64,000 nucleotides of DNA from Actinomycetales bacterium (GTDB taxonomy: Bacteria > Actinomycetota > Actinomycetes > S36-B12), in assembly GCA_018970025.1 (NCBI GenBank), contig JAGWXF010000002.1, positions 62,001-126,000 of the forward strand, written 5' to 3'. This document shows positions 26,138 to 35,131 of the stretch, in pieces (the first letter of the stretch is position 1; each line of letters begins with the position of its first letter). Made by a program: the position numbers and the translations under genes. The notes under the pieces are model-generated. The model was not told the origin of the DNA. It saw nothing but the letters and a program-made list of their open reading frames with translations, and made no database searches.

Positions 26138-26961
26138 CGCAGCTTGCTCGACGACAGGATCGCCGCAAGGTGGCCGACGATGGTCACCGCGCCGAAGGCC
26201 AGCAGCGCCGCGAGCAGGACCCGGGTCGCGGCCAGGTCGCCGAGGAAGGCATCGACGATCGCAGCCACCAGGATGAGCAGGGTCAGCTCGACCGAGTGAT
26301 AGGACCGATGGAACGGCACGAATCGGGCCAGGGAGCGCAGCCGGGCCAGGCCGCCGGCGCGCGGCACGCCGACATCCGCCCGATCGGCCAGCTTGGGCAG
26401 GTCGTTATACGCGCGGGAGACATGGACCATGTCATTGAGGGCCTTGTTGTACAGGACCAAGACCGCAAGCAGGGCTCCCAGGAACGGCCAGGGCGTGCCC
26501 AGCCAGCCAGGATCCGGGAAGCCAGCCGCACGCAGGCCCAGGGCCACCGGGATGAGCCCTTCGGTCGTGTAGTGGCCGACGCGATCGAGGAAGACCCCCT
26601 GGGGGGACGACGTCTGCCGCCACCGCGCGACCTCCCCGTCGCAGCAGTCCCACAGCATCTGCAGCTGGCCCAGGACCGCGGCCAGCAGGGCACCCGGCAG
26701 GCCGGGAATCAGCAGCACCAGCCCGGCGCTGGCACCCGTGGCGATCATCAGCCAGGTGACCTGATTGGCGGTCACCGGCGTGCGCAGGAGCAGTCGCGTC
26801 AGGTACGGCGAGATATCGCGTAGGTAGACGTCGGCTACCCAGTGCTCGGAATTCTTGCGGCCGCGGATGGCCTCCGGCTGGCACACGCGGCGAATCTGGG
26901 CGACGGTCGGCCGCTCGGGCCGATCATCGACGCAGGCGCCATCCGTTCCCCCGACGCTCAC
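26134..26961 (-). CDS. CDP-alcohol phosphatidyltransferase family membrane protein
   Basis: The 275-residue protein has about six hydrophobic helices and the CDP-OH motif D105-x2-D108-G109-x2-A112-R113-x8-G122-x3-D126, but the last Asp of the canonical pattern is His130 (DRVGHY). Enzymes of this family move a phospho-alcohol from CDP-alcohol to another alcohol, usually in phospholipid or polar-head synthesis. Its place among glycan genes suggests a role in a phosphodiester-linked polymer or its lipid anchor. The substrate is unknown. It overlaps both neighbours by 4 bp. Confidence 0.85.
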   Translation of the reverse strand: MSVGGTDGACVDDRPERPTVAQIRRVCQPEAIRGRKNSEHWVADVYLRDISPYLTRLLLRTPVTANQVTWLMIATGASAGLVLLIPGLPGALLAAVLGQLQMLWDCCDGEVARWRQTSSPQGVFLDRVGHYTTEGLIPVALGLRAAGFPDPGWLGTPWPFLGALLAVLVLYNKALNDMVHVSRAYNDLPKLADRADVGVPRAGGLARLRSLARFVPFHRSYHSVELTLLILVAAIVDAFLGDLAATRVLLAALLAFGAVTIVGHLAAILSSSKLR

Positions 26962-29087
26962 GAGCCAGCTGCCTTCGCCACTGGTCGTCCGCCCTTCCCT
27001 CGCACCGACATGCCTGCCCGGTCGAGCTCGTCAAGCAGTGCCGGAACCAGCCTGGAGGCATAGTCAACCGTCAGGTGGTTGTCATCGGCAAAGGTGACGA
27101 CCCCCGTGGCCAGCGCCGGGCATGTTCCCCCGGGGCAGATGATCTCGTCGAGGCTCACGGAATGGACATTCGGCAGGCGATCGGGCTGACGGCGATAGAG
27201 AGCCTCCACGAATGCGGTCCCGGGCAGCGACGTCGCCGGCAGGTCGCAGTCGGATGGCTTCGCGCCGGTCGACAGGCAACTCACCATCGGCTTGCTCGTC
27301 ATGGGGTACGGCTCAAGAAGTGCGACTGAGCCACTCAGCCTCGCGATCTGCGGCAGGGATGCGTTGACGCCATCGGCAACGAGCGTCTCCCAGCCTGGGT
27401 CTTGCGCCTTGATGATCTCCCCGTCCTTCACCAGCCGCCGACTGAGCACCGATCGTGATGCCAGGATAACCACGTCGGGGTGATAGGTGCGGGCCGCCTC
27501 CAGGGCCGGCTTCCAGAGCGCCTCCTGGCATCCGTGCAGCTCGCCGGTGCGATCACTGAGGGCGGGGATGTCCATCCAGGGGCAGCCCGACTCCGTGATG
27601 ACGATGCCGGTGAATCCGAGCCTGCGGGCCGCGGCCATGAACCCATCGCGCCACATTTCAGCGTGAGAGTCGCCGATGAGCATGACGGTCGAGGGCCGGT
27701 CGGACAGTTCGTCGGCCGCCTCATGCCTCGCGGATCCCTGAACAGACGTGTCGGGCGACCCACGGTGCAGTGGCCGGGCGGACTGTTCACGCGGTGCTTC
27801 GGGGACGAGCCCGCCCGACGTGGGCTGCGCTGACGGTGCGATGGCGATGTCGAATGATGCAACCCCGTCCTCCTGGTCGCCCTGTCCCTGCGCCACGACC
27901 TCAGCAAGGCGCTGGGCGGAGGCCGGGACCTGCAGGAGGGCCAGGACGACTCCGGCGCAGGCAACGGAGGCCAGCAGCCCGATGCCGATCAGCCGATATG
28001 ACCGCGCGGCCGTCGCCATGCTGATGCGGTGGCCAGGCTGCTCGACCCAGCGAAAGGTCGCCCAGGCCAGAACGAGCGACACCGTGACAGCGGTCGTCAC
28101 GCGCCCGAGCCAGGGAGCCTGGGGCGTCAGCGCCGGCGTCAGCATGGCGCCGATGACCAGGACCGGCCAGTGCCACAGGTAGGTGGAGTAGGACCATCGG
28201 CCGAGGCGGACGGCCGTCGCGGACTGCATGGGTACCATCACGAGCGGAGCCGGCTTGAGCTCCAGCCCGGCGAGGAACGCAAGGGCGGCGACCACGCCAG
28301 CCAGTCCCACCGCCCAGGGCGATAGCCGCTCGCCGCCGGCAATGGCTGCCAGAAGCATCAGTGCTGCGGCAACAACGAGGAACGTGCCTGCTGATGGGTG
28401 CAGGGGCGCGCGCCGATCGTCGGGACTCCGGCGAAGCAGCCAGGCAGCGAGGCAGGCTCCGGCAAGAAGCTGATAGGCCCGTGCGCCGGTGTTGAAGTAG
28501 GCCGCCGTCGCGTCGATCGCGTCCATCTGCCGGGATACCAGCAGCGCGACGGCAGTCAGGGCGGTGAGGACCGCCGCAATCCATCGCTCTCGGATCACGG
28601 CGATGGCAAGGATCGCCATCAGTGCCATCGGCCAGACGAGGTAGAACTGCTCTTCTACGCCCAGCGACCAGAAGTGCAGTACTGGGCTGGGCGCCGCCCC
28701 CGCCGTGAAGTAGTCCTGGGATCGGGCCAGGAAGTACCAGTTGGCAACGTAGACACTTGAGTACCCGAAGCCGGCCCGGTTGTCCAGGATGTCGATCGGC
28801 GGCGCGGTCAGCCGATAGGCGACGGCCGTGACGGCCAGGACGAGCAGGGATGCGGGGAGCAGTCTCCTGACTCGACGGGCGTAGAACGAACGGAATGACA
28901 GCCGCCCCGTGCTCATTCTCTCGCGCAGCAGGATCGAGGTAATGAGGTAGCCGGAGATGGCGAAGAAGATGTCCACTCCGACGTAGCCGTTCTGCAGCCC
29001 CGGCATGCCGGAATGGAAGAGCACCACGAGCATGACGGCGATCGCTCGCAGGCCATCGATCGCAGGACGGTAGGAGAGGCCACTCAC
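26958..29087 (-). CDS. OatA-like acyltransferase with C-terminal SGNH domain
   Basis: The 709-residue protein has an acyltransferase-3 membrane domain (about 1-370: YRPAIDGLRAIAVMLVVLFHSG, GYVGVDIFFAISGYLI, FWSLGVEEQFYLVWP). An SGNH hydrolase-like outer domain follows (about 440-709) with the Ser block VMLIGDSHAEMW and the Asp/His block FADDNHLT. This layout O-acetylates sugars outside the membrane, in peptidoglycan or exopolysaccharides. The linker contains a Ser/Gln-rich stretch. Coupled 4-bp overlaps with the sulfotransferase and CDP-alcohol genes suggest the acceptor is the polymer of this locus. Confidence 0.92.
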   Translation of the reverse strand: MSGLSYRPAIDGLRAIAVMLVVLFHSGMPGLQNGYVGVDIFFAISGYLITSILLRERMSTGRLSFRSFYARRVRRLLPASLLVLAVTAVAYRLTAPPIDILDNRAGFGYSSVYVANWYFLARSQDYFTAGAAPSPVLHFWSLGVEEQFYLVWPMALMAILAIAVIRERWIAAVLTALTAVALLVSRQMDAIDATAAYFNTGARAYQLLAGACLAAWLLRRSPDDRRAPLHPSAGTFLVVAAALMLLAAIAGGERLSPWAVGLAGVVAALAFLAGLELKPAPLVMVPMQSATAVRLGRWSYSTYLWHWPVLVIGAMLTPALTPQAPWLGRVTTAVTVSLVLAWATFRWVEQPGHRISMATAARSYRLIGIGLLASVACAGVVLALLQVPASAQRLAEVVAQGQGDQEDGVASFDIAIAPSAQPTSGGLVPEAPREQSARPLHRGSPDTSVQGSARHEAADELSDRPSTVMLIGDSHAEMWRDGFMAAARRLGFTGIVITESGCPWMDIPALSDRTGELHGCQEALWKPALEAARTYHPDVVILASRSVLSRRLVKDGEIIKAQDPGWETLVADGVNASLPQIARLSGSVALLEPYPMTSKPMVSCLSTGAKPSDCDLPATSLPGTAFVEALYRRQPDRLPNVHSVSLDEIICPGGTCPALATGVVTFADDNHLTVDYASRLVPALLDELDRAGMSVRGKGGRPVAKAAGS

Positions 29088-30214
29088 GGACGGCGAATCG
29101 CGTTCCTGATACCGCGTACGACTCGGCTGCGCCAGGTGTGCAGTCCAGTGGTCCTGCTGCCGGCGGCCATGGCGCCGAGCAATGCGGCGATCGCCGCGTC
29201 GAATGGGAGGGCGTCGGGCGGATCCTGTGGCTCCGTCGGGCCGGTCAGCCGGGCACGCAGCACGCTCAGGTCGCCGATCACTCTCACGCCGCTTGCCTCG
29301 ATGGCATCGGCGAACTGCCCGGCAAACTCACCGGCTCGGTCCAGGGCCCATTGCGGGGTCTGGAGCCGAGGCTCGTCACGCGGAGGGGTCCAACCCTCCA
29401 CCAGCCCCTTCTCCATGCCGTCATGCACTGCGTCGCGGTAGGCGGCCCACCCCGGTGCCCCGCCTACAGCGAGATTCAGCCGGCGAAGAAACTCGGCCTC
29501 TGCCAGCGTCAGCGAGCGGTTCGTCACCGCGCCCGAGTACTGCCCCAGGGTTCCGCGCGGGAGTCCGAGCAGGCCCTCGAAACTGGCGAATATGCCAGAG
29601 CGGTCCGACTCGTCGATCACCACCACGGTCACGCGCTCCGCAGATGCGAACCTCGCCCATCGCTCGACAAGCTGATCGTGCCGGTGCCGCCTCCAGAAGA
29701 CCGAGCGAGCAGTCTGTGGATCGTCATCGAACAGCATCCGACGCACCCAGTCAGCGTACGTCGTCTGAAATCCGGACTTCAGGTTCTGCTGCCACGCCGA
29801 GGGCAGGATGCGGGCGAAGTTTCGCAGCGTGATGATGACCTCGAGGCGGTCGGTCCCCACGTCGTCGACGATTCGGCGGGTCGTCTGGTCATCGGCTTCC
29901 GCGAGGAACTCACTGGAGATGACGGTTCGCTGGGGCCAGGCTCGGGCTTTCCTGACGGTTCGAGACCACAGGCGCGGATCGGGGCGGCGGGCGCCGTCCG
30001 TGCGCCAGCCGAGCGGGCGGTCCAGGGCGGAGGATGCGATGGCACGATGCGCCATGCTCGGGCCGGGATAGCGGACCCCGTGACCGAGCAGCTCCTCACG
30101 GCTTCGTGCCAATGCTGTCTGGATAGCCGTGGTGCCTGTCTTGTGCACCCCGATGTGCAGGGCGATGGCGTCGCTTGCCAGCTCCCACGACACTGGCTCG
30201 CTGCCGACGGTCAC
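29084..30214 (-). CDS. Sulfotransferase-like protein
   Basis: The 376-residue protein starts with ALHIGVHKTGTTAIQTAL, the 5'-phosphosulfate-binding loop of PAPS sulfotransferases. The second motif is VIITLRNFARILPSAWQQ, with the Arg and Ser expected to bind the 3'-phosphate. It would transfer sulfate from PAPS to a sugar hydroxyl. It is the first gene of a four-gene coupled run and is divergent from a sulfatase gene 81 bp away. The acceptor is unknown, and an inactive or differently specific member cannot be excluded. Confidence 0.82.
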   Translation of the reverse strand: MTVGSEPVSWELASDAIALHIGVHKTGTTAIQTALARSREELLGHGVRYPGPSMAHRAIASSALDRPLGWRTDGARRPDPRLWSRTVRKARAWPQRTVISSEFLAEADDQTTRRIVDDVGTDRLEVIITLRNFARILPSAWQQNLKSGFQTTYADWVRRMLFDDDPQTARSVFWRRHRHDQLVERWARFASAERVTVVVIDESDRSGIFASFEGLLGLPRGTLGQYSGAVTNRSLTLAEAEFLRRLNLAVGGAPGWAAYRDAVHDGMEKGLVEGWTPPRDEPRLQTPQWALDRAGEFAGQFADAIEASGVRVIGDLSVLRARLTGPTEPQDPPDALPFDAAIAALLGAMAAGSRTTGLHTWRSRVVRGIRNAIRRP

Positions 30215-30295
30215 GGTTCGATGGTAGCGGCATGACTTATGCTCAAAGAACGTGTCGTGACGCCCGCCACCCCCAACCGCCCCTCGGAGACCTGC

Positions 30296-31978
30296 ATGCT
30301 GACCCCGTTACCTGACAAGGCACGCAGGGTCCTCGTCGGCGCCTCCGCCGTCACGACGGTGATTGCCACCCTGTGCCTGGCCGCGCTGCTGCCGGGCATC
30401 TTCGCGGCGACCAGGGCGGCTGAGGCAAGTGCCGCACCAGCCCAATCGTCCAGCGCCGACCCCGACCCCGCCCAGACGCCAGCGGAAACCTCTCCGGCGG
30501 GGCCCCGCAACGTCGTCCTGCTCCTGGCCGACGACCTCGACTGGCCGCTGTTCGAGGCGACGCCCGAGCTGCAAGGACTGCGCGCCCAGGGGACCACGTT
30601 GAGCAACTTCGTGGTCACCGACTCCCTGTGCTGCCCATCGCGCACATCGCTCCTGCGGAGCCAGTACGTGCACAACCACCGGGTCAAGTCGAACGTCCCG
30701 CGCACCAAGGGGGGATGGGAGACCTTCTACCGGCTGAACCGCCAGCGCAGCTGCCTGCCCACATGGCTCTCAGCATCCGGCATCTCCACCGCGCTCGTCG
30801 GCAAGTACCTGAACGGCTTCCCGGGAGATCAGCCGTCGACGTACGTGCCGCCGGGGTGGGACCACTTCGTCACGACGGTCAACGGGGCGATCGCCTACAA
30901 GGGGTACGGCTACGAGCTTTCGACCAACGGCCAGCTCACCCGCCCGCCAGACTTCCTGAACGATCGACTGACGGCTGACGCGCTGGACTGGATCTCCCGG
31001 ACGCACGGGCCCTTCTACCTTCAATTCAGTTCCTTCCTGCCGCACACGCCTTCTCCGGCATCCCCCGCCGACGTCGGGCACAATGCCGGCGCGAAGGCAC
31101 CTCGCCCACCCTCATTCAATGCCCTCAATCGCAATGACGTTCCCTGGCTCAGCAGGCTGCCGGCGATCAAGCCCGCGCGGCAGGCTGTGCTCGATCGCGC
31201 CTGGGCCCGGCGCATGGATTCAGCGCGGTCCTTTGCCCGATCGGTCACGGCCATCATCGACGCACTCCGCCAGAAGGGGGTCCTGGACAGCACCCTGGTC
31301 GTCATCGCATCGGATAACGGGTACCACGTCGGAACGCATCGGATGGAGACCGGCAAGCAGAGCCCGTTTCGCGAGGACACCGTCGTCCCGGCCGTCGTCA
31401 TCGGCTCCGGAGCCCAGCCGGGCACGACTATCGATGCCATGACCTCGATGATCGACCTGGCTCCGACGTTCGCAGCGTGGCTCGGAGCCTCAGTCCCGTC
31501 GTACGCGGATGGCCGAGATCTGCTGCCACTGATCGGCAACCCCGGTATGCCATGGCGGACTGGCGTCCTGACTGAGCACTTCAATGGCGCCGAGCCGGGA
31601 GACCCCGACTACTCGGAAGCGGAGGCTCCCCCGTATCGCACCCTTCGCACAAAGGACTGGCTCCTCGTCCACTACCAGCAGGCCGATGCCCTCTATAACC
31701 TGCGCGAGGATCCGTACGAGATGACGAACGTCTACGACGCCACGCCGCAGCGAACGGTTCGCATGCTTCAGCGCCAGCTTCGGGCGCTTACCGATTGCGC
31801 TGGTGCCACGTGCAGGGTGGCCGACTCCATGCCGGTTCCCCCCGCACCCGGCCCATCGGTACCGGCGCCCACGCCCGCTCCATCTGTCGACGCGGTTCCA
31901 GGGATGTCGCCGAGTCCCTCCTCGACCGGCTCATCGTCGCAGCCGTCCGCTAGTCAGGCACCAGGACCCTCCGGATGA
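30296..31978 (+). CDS. Secreted sulfatase, formylglycine type
   Basis: The 560-residue protein has an N-terminal signal/anchor (about 11-40) and a sulfatase domain. Metal residues occur in VVLLLADDLDW, the modification motif C-x-P-S-R is CCPSR at Cys112, and VIASDNGYHVGTHRM follows. The Cys must be converted to formylglycine by an enzyme not found in the window. The tail is Pro/Ser-rich (last 50 residues), perhaps crossing the wall. GGAG stands six bases before ATG 30296; the earlier ATG 30239 has no ribosome site. It may remove or edit sulfate esters placed by the neighbouring sulfotransferases. Its 3' end overlaps the convergent TagF-like gene by 29 bp. Confidence 0.88.
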   Translation: MLTPLPDKARRVLVGASAVTTVIATLCLAALLPGIFAATRAAEASAAPAQSSSADPDPAQTPAETSPAGPRNVVLLLADDLDWPLFEATPELQGLRAQGTTLSNFVVTDSLCCPSRTSLLRSQYVHNHRVKSNVPRTKGGWETFYRLNRQRSCLPTWLSASGISTALVGKYLNGFPGDQPSTYVPPGWDHFVTTVNGAIAYKGYGYELSTNGQLTRPPDFLNDRLTADALDWISRTHGPFYLQFSSFLPHTPSPASPADVGHNAGAKAPRPPSFNALNRNDVPWLSRLPAIKPARQAVLDRAWARRMDSARSFARSVTAIIDALRQKGVLDSTLVVIASDNGYHVGTHRMETGKQSPFREDTVVPAVVIGSGAQPGTTIDAMTSMIDLAPTFAAWLGASVPSYADGRDLLPLIGNPGMPWRTGVLTEHFNGAEPGDPDYSEAEAPPYRTLRTKDWLLVHYQQADALYNLREDPYEMTNVYDATPQRTVRMLQRQLRALTDCAGATCRVADSMPVPPAPGPSVPAPTPAPSVDAVPGMSPSPSSTGSSSQPSASQAPGPSG

Positions 31979-34181
31979 TGGACTCGGCGGCACGACCGTC
32001 ATCGAGGGTGCAGAAGCGTGCCCGAAATTGCGCGCGAAGGCGCGTCGACTCAGCGGATCGATAAGCACCGGTGACGATGAGCGAGACCAGCTGGTCCTCG
32101 TTCACTGCCACATGACCTGGCGGCTGCTCCAGGAGGTCGAAGTAGGTCCCGCGAGTCTGGCGATAGGTTCGCCAGTCGTCCGCGTAGATGACAATGGGAC
32201 GGTCAAGCAAGGCGTAGTCGAACATGACCGACGAGTAGTCGGTAATGAGCGCGTCGGCAGCCAGGTAACACGGGACGATCGAGGACGGACCGGATCCGTC
32301 CACGATGCGGCCTTCGTCGATCAGCTCGCTCATCTCCTTGCTGGAGGCGACCGTGTGATGGGCGCGAACGATGAGCACGACCTCAGGCGGGAGCCGGTCC
32401 AGCACCCTGCGAAGCCCGATGCGAAGGGAGACGTCACCCGGAGCCTCCCGGAAGGTCGGCGCATAGAGCATTGCGACTGCCGACGGGACTATGCCGAGCC
32501 GCTCGCGCGCCGAGAAGACATCCGCAGCAGTCGCGTTCACAAGGGCGTCATTCCTCGGGTAGCCCATTTCCAGCCATTGATAGGAGCACGGATAGGCATG
32601 CGACCACATCTCAGTCGAGTAGGCATTGGAGCTCACCGCGAAGTCCCAGCGATCGCTGCGGCGCAATAGGTCGGCGAACTCCCGAACGACCTGGGTGCGA
32701 CCCGGCGTCACCACGCGGCCGCCGCTTCGAGATGGCTGGCGCATGGGATCGACGGCTCCGCTGGCCACTGCACTGGAGAGGACGTCAAGGCCGCAGAGCT
32801 TGAGCGGGGTGCCGTGCATCGTCTGCAAGTGCACCTGCCCCGGTCGCTTCACGTACCCGCCGGGGAAGTTGACGTTGTTGACGAAGTAGTGGCCGCGGGC
32901 GAAGACAATCCACTGTCGCAAGGACTGGGGCGCCACCCATGGCGTACCGGGAGGCAGCAGCGCCGCCCGCTCCTTGCTGATGATCCAGACTGCCTTCAGT
33001 TCCGGCGCCACCTCGGGGAGTCGCTCGAAGATCGCACGAGGGTTGCAGCCGAACCCAGTGCCCCAGTACTCCGAGAACACCACGAGCCCCTGGTCGATCG
33101 GCGCCGCCCTGGCGAGGCGGTACAGCAGGCGCCCAGCGCTGCGCACCCTGCGAACGGTGCGGCGCGTGGGCCAGTAGGCCATGCCAGCGAGCCTTCGGGC
33201 CCGCGTGCGCATTCGGTCGGACCGATCATAGGCCGCGAAGACGGTGTACGAATGATCGCGAAGAAGGCGGCCGCGTATGGCGCTGGCCCGGTTGCTGCCC
33301 GGCGCCTGCTGCTGGTGACGTCGGGCAGTCTGAGCTGCCTGCTCGAAGAATCGCCGACGATCCGACGCCGCCACTCGATCCGGCCTGCGAACAATGGTCA
33401 CGAAGTGGTTGATCATGATGTCGTACACGTGGCGTCGAAGGCCCGTAGGCGCATTCGCCCGCTCGAACTCCTCGAACACTCGGTCGTACTGCATGAAGAC
33501 GTCGAAGTGCCTCGGGCTCGGAGTTCTCAGGATGCTCCCGGCATGACGCTGTCGGTAGTCCAGGACCACCTGGTTCAACGCCACCGCTGACTTTGCCTGC
33601 AGCAGCAGGCGGTACGTGAACGGGATGTCCTCGTAGAAGCCTTCTCCGAATCGCGCCTCAAGCGAGTTCACGAACGCCCGCCGATACGCCTTGTTGCACG
33701 CGATCGGAAGCAGATTGAAGGTGCGGTAGTGGTCTCGCGGAGCGAAGGTACCAACGGACAAGGAGGCAAGAAGCTCATCCCCCGAGCTCACGGCAACCCG
33801 CCCATCCCACCAAGTGCGGGCGTAGTTGTACAGGCACAGGTCAGGAAGGTGCTGAGCGGCCAGTCGATCGGCGATGGACGACAGGGATCCCGGGGTCAGT
33901 GTGTCATCCCCGTCGAGGAATATCAGGTAGTCGCCCCGTGCTGCATCCATTCCCGCGTTCCGCGCCCCGCCCAGCCCCACGTTGACCGGCAGGTGCAATG
34001 CCGTGACTCGGGGATCGCGCTCGGCGAGCTCATCGATGATGTCGCCGCTGCGATCAGGGGACTTGTCATCAACGGCGATCACCTCGAAGTCGACGAAGTC
34101 CTGGTTCAGCACAGACTCGATGGCCTCGCGAATGAAGGCCTGCACGCCGTAGGCAGGAACGACAACCGAAAAAAGCGGCAC
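31950..34181 (-). CDS. Bifunctional GT2 / CDP-glycerol glycerophosphotransferase (TagF-like)
   Basis: The 743-residue protein joins a GT2 domain (about 1-230: LFSVVVPAYGVQAF, VDDKSPDRS, metal motif YLIFLDGDDTL) to a TagF-type GT-B domain (about 350-740). The second domain keeps the key His in LQTMHGTPLKLCG (His456), the APTFRE turn, VRAHH and ITDYSSVMFDYALLDRPIVIY. TagF enzymes polymerise glycerol phosphate or other polyol phosphates in teichoic acid. It should build a phosphodiester polymer here. The open frame extends to 34595, but that stretch overlaps the divergent sulfotransferase, and GTG 34181 gives the standard GT2 N-terminus. Confidence 0.9.
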   Translation of the reverse strand: MPLFSVVVPAYGVQAFIREAIESVLNQDFVDFEVIAVDDKSPDRSGDIIDELAERDPRVTALHLPVNVGLGGARNAGMDAARGDYLIFLDGDDTLTPGSLSSIADRLAAQHLPDLCLYNYARTWWDGRVAVSSGDELLASLSVGTFAPRDHYRTFNLLPIACNKAYRRAFVNSLEARFGEGFYEDIPFTYRLLLQAKSAVALNQVVLDYRQRHAGSILRTPSPRHFDVFMQYDRVFEEFERANAPTGLRRHVYDIMINHFVTIVRRPDRVAASDRRRFFEQAAQTARRHQQQAPGSNRASAIRGRLLRDHSYTVFAAYDRSDRMRTRARRLAGMAYWPTRRTVRRVRSAGRLLYRLARAAPIDQGLVVFSEYWGTGFGCNPRAIFERLPEVAPELKAVWIISKERAALLPPGTPWVAPQSLRQWIVFARGHYFVNNVNFPGGYVKRPGQVHLQTMHGTPLKLCGLDVLSSAVASGAVDPMRQPSRSGGRVVTPGRTQVVREFADLLRRSDRWDFAVSSNAYSTEMWSHAYPCSYQWLEMGYPRNDALVNATAADVFSARERLGIVPSAVAMLYAPTFREAPGDVSLRIGLRRVLDRLPPEVVLIVRAHHTVASSKEMSELIDEGRIVDGSGPSSIVPCYLAADALITDYSSVMFDYALLDRPIVIYADDWRTYRQTRGTYFDLLEQPPGHVAVNEDQLVSLIVTGAYRSAESTRLRAQFRARFCTLDDGRAAESIIRRVLVPD

Positions 34182-34224
34182 GCCGACGGAGCCTACCCGT
34201 GCCCCGATACCGTGCCGATAGCCT

Positions 34225-35118
34225 ATGGCGGTGAATGCTGAGTGCCATGATCCAGTCCTCATCGGAGGAACGGGCCGCAGCGGATCGACGATCCTCGGCC
34301 GCGTTCTCGGCAGGCATCCAGCCCTTTTCCTGACAAACCCGGAGGAGGTTCGCTTCATCGCCAATCCGGGTGGTGCCGCCGCGACCCTTGCCACGGCGCA
34401 AGCCTGGTGGCCGAAGCGATGGCTGGCAGGGCGCGAATCGGCGCGCACCGTGCGCAAGTGCAAGACCATTTGGTTCGACCGCCCTGGACCAAGCGGGCTG
34501 CAGCTGACGATCACGATGGACGAGCTCGACGAGCTCGGGGCTCGATACATGAAGGCCATCCGAGTCGACCCACTGCGCGCGACCACCGACTTCACTCACG
34601 CGATCATGGCGAAGGTCGCCGCAAGTGCCCCGGGACGCAGGTGGGTCGACGGCACCCCGGCAAACGCACGCGTGACGGACCTCATCGAGCCGATCTACCC
34701 TCGCTGCCAGGTCGTGTCCATTGTCCGAGACGGACGCGATGTGGCTGCCTCCTTCGTTGAGCAGAAGTTCGGCCCCAAGGAGGTGTTTGAGGCCCTCGAC
34801 ACCTGGGCAGAGCGGTCGCGACGAATGAAGACGGCGGTGGATCGCTGCCAGCCGGGTCGAATCCTGACGATTGACCTCCTCGATCTTGTGCGGTGCCGAC
34901 GTCGCCAGACCCTGGAGCAGGTGTGCGGTTTCCTGGGCATCTCCGCTGATCCGAAAATGCTCCAATGGTTTGACGAGAACGTGAGTGAGGAGCGCGCACA
35001 CATCGGTCGCTGGCGCTCGCAGTTCGACGAATCGACCCGCCTTCGTATCGACCAGCACTATGCCAGGCTGGTCGCCTCACTCGAGCGTGACGGGGTGCAG
35101 ATACCCCTGGAGTCCTGA
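34225..35118 (+). CDS. PAPS-dependent sulfotransferase family protein
   Basis: The 297-residue protein carries both cofactor motifs: VLIGGTGRSGSTILGRVL (5'-phosphosulfate loop) and VVSIVRDGRDVAASF (3'-phosphate site). It belongs to the Sulfotransfer_1/3 superfamily, of cytosolic enzymes that sulfate carbohydrates or lipids. It is divergent from the TagF-like gene (43-bp gap) and convergent with the ABC gene (13-bp gap). Together with the gene at 29084 it makes two sulfotransferases in one glycan locus. The acceptor is unknown. Confidence 0.88.
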   Translation: MAVNAECHDPVLIGGTGRSGSTILGRVLGRHPALFLTNPEEVRFIANPGGAAATLATAQAWWPKRWLAGRESARTVRKCKTIWFDRPGPSGLQLTITMDELDELGARYMKAIRVDPLRATTDFTHAIMAKVAASAPGRRWVDGTPANARVTDLIEPIYPRCQVVSIVRDGRDVAASFVEQKFGPKEVFEALDTWAERSRRMKTAVDRCQPGRILTIDLLDLVRCRRRQTLEQVCGFLGISADPKMLQWFDENVSEERAHIGRWRSQFDESTRLRIDQHYARLVASLERDGVQIPLES

Positions 35119-35131
35119 TTGGAAGACCGAC

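Noticed and set aside
31979-34595. Longer 881-residue version of the TagF-like protein starting at 34595
   Set aside because: The extra 138 residues are antisense to the sulfotransferase at 34225 and lack GT2 features; GTG 34181 gives the usual N-terminus.
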